A DNA stretch of 64,000 bases from Sphingomonas hankookensis. Its GTDB lineage: Bacteria > Pseudomonadota > Alphaproteobacteria > Sphingomonadales > Sphingomonadaceae. Where the stretch lies: contig NZ_LQQO01000045.1 of NCBI RefSeq assembly GCF_001619955.1, positions 62,001 to 126,000 on the forward strand, written 5' to 3'. Below, piece after piece: positions 61,088 to 64,000 of this stretch; within the stretch, counting starts at the first letter, position 1, and every line of letters begins with the position of its first letter. A program made the translations under genes and the position numbers. The notes below the pieces were generated by a model. It was not told the DNA's origin, did not search any database, and saw only the letters and a program-made list of their open reading frames with translations.

Positions 61088-61115
61088 ATATAGGCAGGGT
61101 TCGGCTTGCCGCAAG
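61088..61115 (-). promoter_or_regulatory. RpoH (sigma-32) promoter of dnaK
   Basis: On the minus strand CTTG, a 17-base spacer and CCTATAT match the alphaproteobacterial heat-shock consensus (CTTG-N17/18-CYTATNT). It lies about 85 bases before dnaK and no CIRCE element is visible. Confidence 0.75.
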
Positions 61116-61159
61116 ATTATGCGCGGCATAGGGAACCGTATCGGGACAGGAGCGTGCGC

Positions 61160-61594
61160 ATGAAGACACGGTGGATCGCGCTGGCAGCAGCGGCAGGCGC
61201 GCTGACGGGATGCCAGAACCCGCCGCGGGTCGAGGATGCGTGGGTCCGCCTGCCCGCCGTGCCCGGACGCCCCGCCGCCGCCTATGCGATCGTGTCGCGC
61301 GGATCGACGGCCGACCGTGTGACGGGCGTCACGACTCCGGCGGCGGGTCGCAGCGAGCTGCACGAGAGCATGACGGGCCATGGCGGCATGGCATCGATGC
61401 GGCCGTTGCAAAGCCTGTCGTTCGGCGGCGACCACCGCATCCTGCTGCGACCGGGCGGAACGCATGTCATGCTGTTCGACCTGAAGGGCGACCTGCGCCC
61501 CGGCGGCACGATACCCCTGACCTTCCGCTTCGAACGGTGGGAGGACGTCACCGTCGACGCAAAGCTGGTCGGCGCGGGCGATCCGGCACCCTGA
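61160..61594 (+). CDS. Copper chaperone PCu(A)C family lipoprotein
   Basis: The 144-residue protein has a lipoprotein leader (ALTGCQNPP) and PCu(A)C signs: VEDAWVRLPAVPGRPAAAYA, the Met/His site ELHESMTGHGGMASMRPL, and GTHVMLFDLKGDLRPGG. Such proteins carry Cu(I) in the periplasm to cytochrome oxidase. It is divergent from dnaK and convergent with the LuxR gene. Confidence 0.85.
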   Translation: MKTRWIALAAAAGALTGCQNPPRVEDAWVRLPAVPGRPAAAYAIVSRGSTADRVTGVTTPAAGRSELHESMTGHGGMASMRPLQSLSFGGDHRILLRPGGTHVMLFDLKGDLRPGGTIPLTFRFERWEDVTVDAKLVGAGDPAP

Positions 61595-61613
61595 CGCCGG
61601 GTGCGGCGGCGGC

Positions 61614-62714
61614 TCAGCAGGCCCCGCGCAGCCTCGCGACAAGCTCACCCTGCCGATGGGTGCCGGTCTTGTTCAGCAGCGCCATGACCTGCGTGCGGAC
61701 GGTGGCGACACTGCATCCGCGCAACCGGGCGATGGCGGCACTGTCATGCCCCACCGCCAGCAGGACCGCGACCTGCGCCTCGGCCGGAGTCAGGCCGAAC
61801 AGGTCGGCGAACAACTCCGCCGAGGGCGCCGCGGCGGTCTTCGCGGACAGCATCACTCGGGCGCGGGCAAGCGGTCCCGAGGGGCGTCGCGGTGCCGCAC
61901 GGACCGTCAGGATCAACCGCTCGCCCTCGTCATGGCCGTCGCTGCCCGGCATGCGCAGCACGACCCGCCGTCCGGGGCGGAGCGCCTGTAGCGGATCGAG
62001 CGCCTGCGCGATGGCGAGCGACAGCGCCCGATCGGTCGCCGCATCGCGGGCATGGATCCGGCCGCCGCGCATGGTCAACGGCCCGGCCGGCGCCAGCCAC
62101 GCCTCGCACCCCGGCGACATCTGCACCATGCGTCGGTCGCCATCGAGGAGGAGCACGCGCTGCTCCAGCAGCTCGGCGGTTTCGCGAACCGTGCGGTCGA
62201 GCCCGGCCCCCAGCGCCACCGCCTGGGCCATGATGTCGGACAGGGCCGGCGCGGCCGCATCGATGATGTGCGCCTCGCGGTCCGCCGAATCGAGGAACGA
62301 TCGTGGCCGCAGCAAGGACAGGATCGCATCGCACCCCGGCACGCGCAGGCGGGTCAGCGCGGCAAAGCCCGCATCGGCGCGGTCGAACAGGTTGCGATAG
62401 ATCGGCAGGGCGTCGCGTTCGTGCCGGCTCAACAGCGCATCGTCGAACACCGTCCTCAGCATCGGACCATCGATCGCCACCCCGGTGCGCGGATTGGTGT
62501 GGCGGCTCAACCCGCCTTCGCGCACGAAGGTGTCGACCATGTCGGGCGTCACCCCCCGGATCAGGTCGAACGCGACGGCCCCCGATCGATCCATGCCGAT
62601 CAGGTGGACCACGCGCGCGTCGGTCGCCCCGGCAAAACCGGCCAGCGCGTCCTGCCAGTCCTCCAGGCCGAACGCCGCCCTGCGGAACCGTTCGACGATG
62701 TCGGTGACGTCCAC
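61614..62714 (-). CDS. LuxR family transcriptional regulator
   Basis: The 366-residue protein has a C-terminal LuxR/GerE HTH (GLTPAEAQVAVLLAVGHDSA, LRGCSVATVRTQVMALLNKT) and a PAS-like or orphan sensory region upstream (GLEDWQDALAGFAGATDARV, GVTPDMVDTFVREGGLSRHT). No autoinducer synthase or kinase is adjacent. GTG at 62714 with GGGGG upstream is chosen; the frame is open to 62804. Confidence 0.82.
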   Translation of the reverse strand: MDVTDIVERFRRAAFGLEDWQDALAGFAGATDARVVHLIGMDRSGAVAFDLIRGVTPDMVDTFVREGGLSRHTNPRTGVAIDGPMLRTVFDDALLSRHERDALPIYRNLFDRADAGFAALTRLRVPGCDAILSLLRPRSFLDSADREAHIIDAAAPALSDIMAQAVALGAGLDRTVRETAELLEQRVLLLDGDRRMVQMSPGCEAWLAPAGPLTMRGGRIHARDAATDRALSLAIAQALDPLQALRPGRRVVLRMPGSDGHDEGERLILTVRAAPRRPSGPLARARVMLSAKTAAAPSAELFADLFGLTPAEAQVAVLLAVGHDSAAIARLRGCSVATVRTQVMALLNKTGTHRQGELVARLRGAC

Positions 62715-62909
62715 CGATCCCCCTTCGCCCCTGCAGCACGACGCCGTCCGTCCCACCGGACGGGGCCGACCGAACGGATAAATTCTCGAGAGGCGCATGG
62801 CCATACCGCATTTGAATGATGTCCGTGCGGTGCGGCATCGACATAGGTGCAGCGCGGCAAGGGTGTGCGACGCACCGGGGGCCGCACCATCCGTTCTGAG
62901 GGGGACATC

Positions 62910-63626
62910 ATGCGTATTTCACGGGCCGGCGCGCTTGCCGGCACTCTTTTCCTTGCGCTGCCCGCAGCCGCGCAGACCGCCGCCGGTCCGGTTTCCGAAC
63001 CGCCCGCGTCGGCCGCGACCGACGGCGATCCGCAATCGACCTATGCGGTGGCGGTAGCGGCCGGGACGCTCGGCATCGGGCCGGAAATCGGCTGGCGCAT
63101 TTCGGACCATGTCGGCATCCGCGGCGGCGCGAGCTTCCTGACCGTCAACGCCTCGTTCGAACCGGAGGACGTCAGCTTCGATGGCAAGGTCAAGCTGAAC
63201 TCGTTCGGGGCGACGGTGGACGCCTATCCGTTCGGCGGCAATTTTCGCGTGTCGGGCGGGGCGCGTATCAACAACAACGAAATCGGCCTGACCGCCACGC
63301 CCAATGTCGCGGTAGAGATCAACGGCAACGAATATCAGCCGCGCGACATCGGCACGCTGAGCGCCCGCGCCGCCCCGCGCAAATTCTCGCCGATGCTGAC
63401 CCTGGGCTGGGCGGGCAGCAACCGCCGCGGGTTCATGTTCGGCTTCGATGCCGGCGTGCTGTTCCAGGGCGCGTTCAAGATCGATCCGCTGACCGCCACC
63501 GGCCAAAAGCGCAACGACCCGACCCTGCGCGCGGACCTGGAAGCCGAGCGCCGCTCGCTGCAGGACGATGTCGACAAGGTGAAGGTCTATCCGGTCCTGC
63601 AAGTCGCGATCGGCTATCGTTTCTGA
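62910..63626 (+). CDS. Outer-membrane beta-barrel protein
   Basis: The 238-residue protein has a signal peptide (MRISRAGALAGTLFLALPAA, AQ) and barrel strands such as AVAVAAGTLGIGPEIGWRIS, NSFGATVDAYPFGGNFRVSG and FSPMLTLGWAGSN. It ends in YRF. An acidic coil (LEAERRSLQDDVDKVKVYP) precedes the last strand. Specific function unknown. GAGGGGGAC supports the start at 62910. Confidence 0.75.
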   Translation: MRISRAGALAGTLFLALPAAAQTAAGPVSEPPASAATDGDPQSTYAVAVAAGTLGIGPEIGWRISDHVGIRGGASFLTVNASFEPEDVSFDGKVKLNSFGATVDAYPFGGNFRVSGGARINNNEIGLTATPNVAVEINGNEYQPRDIGTLSARAAPRKFSPMLTLGWAGSNRRGFMFGFDAGVLFQGAFKIDPLTATGQKRNDPTLRADLEAERRSLQDDVDKVKVYPVLQVAIGYRF

Positions 63627-63680
63627 AGCCTCAACGGCCCGCGCCTTTAACCGCGCGGGCCGCACCACCATGTCGGCCGC

Positions 63681-64000
63681 ATGCGCCGTCCGCTGACCCC
63701 CGCCGAGACCGAGCTAGCCCGCACGATGTTCGGCGACACGATCGATTATCAGCAGGCGCGAGTGGCGAATGCGAAATGGGCGTTCTTTCAGCCCAGACAG
63801 GTCGCGATGGCGCCGACCGGCTGCATCCATTTCCACCCACGGGGCACGTTGTACCGCGACGACTTCGCCGCTGCCGGGCGCGATCTGGCCGCGCTGTTCC
63901 TGCACGAGATGATGCACATCCACCAGACGCAACATCGCGGGCGCTACTGGCTGCCTCTCATGCGACATCCCTTCTGCACCTATCGCTACACCGTCGTGCC
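63681..64000 (+). CDS. Zinc-peptidase-like protein (vgr-related type), C-terminus outside window
   Basis: From ATG at 63681 the frame runs off the right edge: MRRPLTPAETELARTMFGDT, then GCIHFHPRGTLYRDDFAAAG and AALFLHEMMHIHQTQHRGRY. HEMMH is a zinc-binding HExxH motif, in a context seen in small proteins annotated as vgr-related in sphingomonads. It may be a metalloprotease or a catalytically inactive relative; the third ligand cannot be judged. At least 106 residues. Confidence 0.65.
   Translation, partial: MRRPLTPAETELARTMFGDTIDYQQARVANAKWAFFQPRQVAMAPTGCIHFHPRGTLYRDDFAAAGRDLAALFLHEMMHIHQTQHRGRYWLPLMRHPFCTYRYTVV

Noticed and set aside
1..64000. CRISPR arrays or insertion sequences
   Set aside because: The repeats are palindromic, irregularly spaced and lack spacer-repeat periodicity; no transposase gene or terminal inverted repeat pair was found.

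Overview
The window looks like chromosomal DNA of a high-GC alphaproteobacterium, most likely a sphingomonad (Sphingomonas or a close relative). The signs are: an NDUFA12-type complex I accessory subunit next to a DUF2155 protein; the order tRNA-Trp, DedA-like protein, secE, nusG, rplK, rplA; a ChvI/ChvG two-component pair fused by overlapping stops and starts to a truncated HPr kinase, RapZ, an EIIA-Man protein and HPr; an F0 operon with separate b and b' subunits; a heat-shock promoter of the alphaproteobacterial type before dnaK; and several small envelope proteins typical of this group. No plasmid, prophage or CRISPR locus is visible. The names rest on reading the sequence; no database search was run.

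Layout. 1-4.3 kb: DUF2155, NDUFA12, DUF192 lipoprotein, tandem cold-shock protein and recX on the minus strand, then a fatty acyl-AMP ligase on plus. 4.4-10.9 kb: tRNA-Trp, DedA-like membrane protein, outer-membrane barrel, secE-nusG, an AT-rich island with a solo OLD-like ATPase/TOPRIM protein, a duplicated-HTH protein, then rplK-rplA. 11-18.8 kb: nucleoside deaminase, a polysaccharide deacetylase coupled to a histidine kinase, an Lrp regulator, a TPR protein, yaaA and three small membrane proteins. 18.9-25.4 kb: pckA divergent from the chvI-chvG-hprK-rapZ-EIIA-HPr operon, which links envelope sensing to a PTS-Ntr-like phosphorelay and gluconeogenesis. 25.5-35.7 kb: a membrane-tethered LuxR/DUF4019 protein, cyclopropane fatty acid synthase, a PMT glycosyltransferase facing a DPM1-GtrA fusion, leuB, recO, and a second polysaccharide deacetylase coupled to an acetyltransferase. 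35.7-42.9 kb: a CcdA-like protein overlapping uvrC, diguanylate cyclase, oxidoreductase, esterase, DUF4349 protein and SMR pump. 42.9-46.2 kb: F0 ATP synthase operon atpI-B-E-F'-F plus a DUF805 gene. 46.2-51.5 kb: a candidate tiny holin-like peptide, the YdbL-YnbE-YdbH envelope lipid-transport set, a small secreted protein and a PagL-like lipid A deacylase. 51.5-64 kb: DUF2975/HTH pair, radC, an acetyltransferase, an EF-hand protein, purB, a soluble chemoreceptor, dnaJ and dnaK with an RpoH promoter, a PCu(A)C copper chaperone, a LuxR regulator, an outer-membrane barrel and the start of a zinc-peptidase-like gene.

Two things stand out. First, the intergenic DNA is peppered with at least six families of palindromic repeats, two copies of one of which lie in frame inside the histidine kinase gene. 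Second, the nusG-rplK junction, normally tight, carries a codon-atypical AT-rich gene encoding an OLD-like nuclease, the best candidate here for a horizontally acquired defence gene. A 33-36 residue hydrophobic peptide gene with an extended Shine-Dalgarno and tandem hairpins at 46.4 kb is a candidate for an undescribed type I toxin-like locus.
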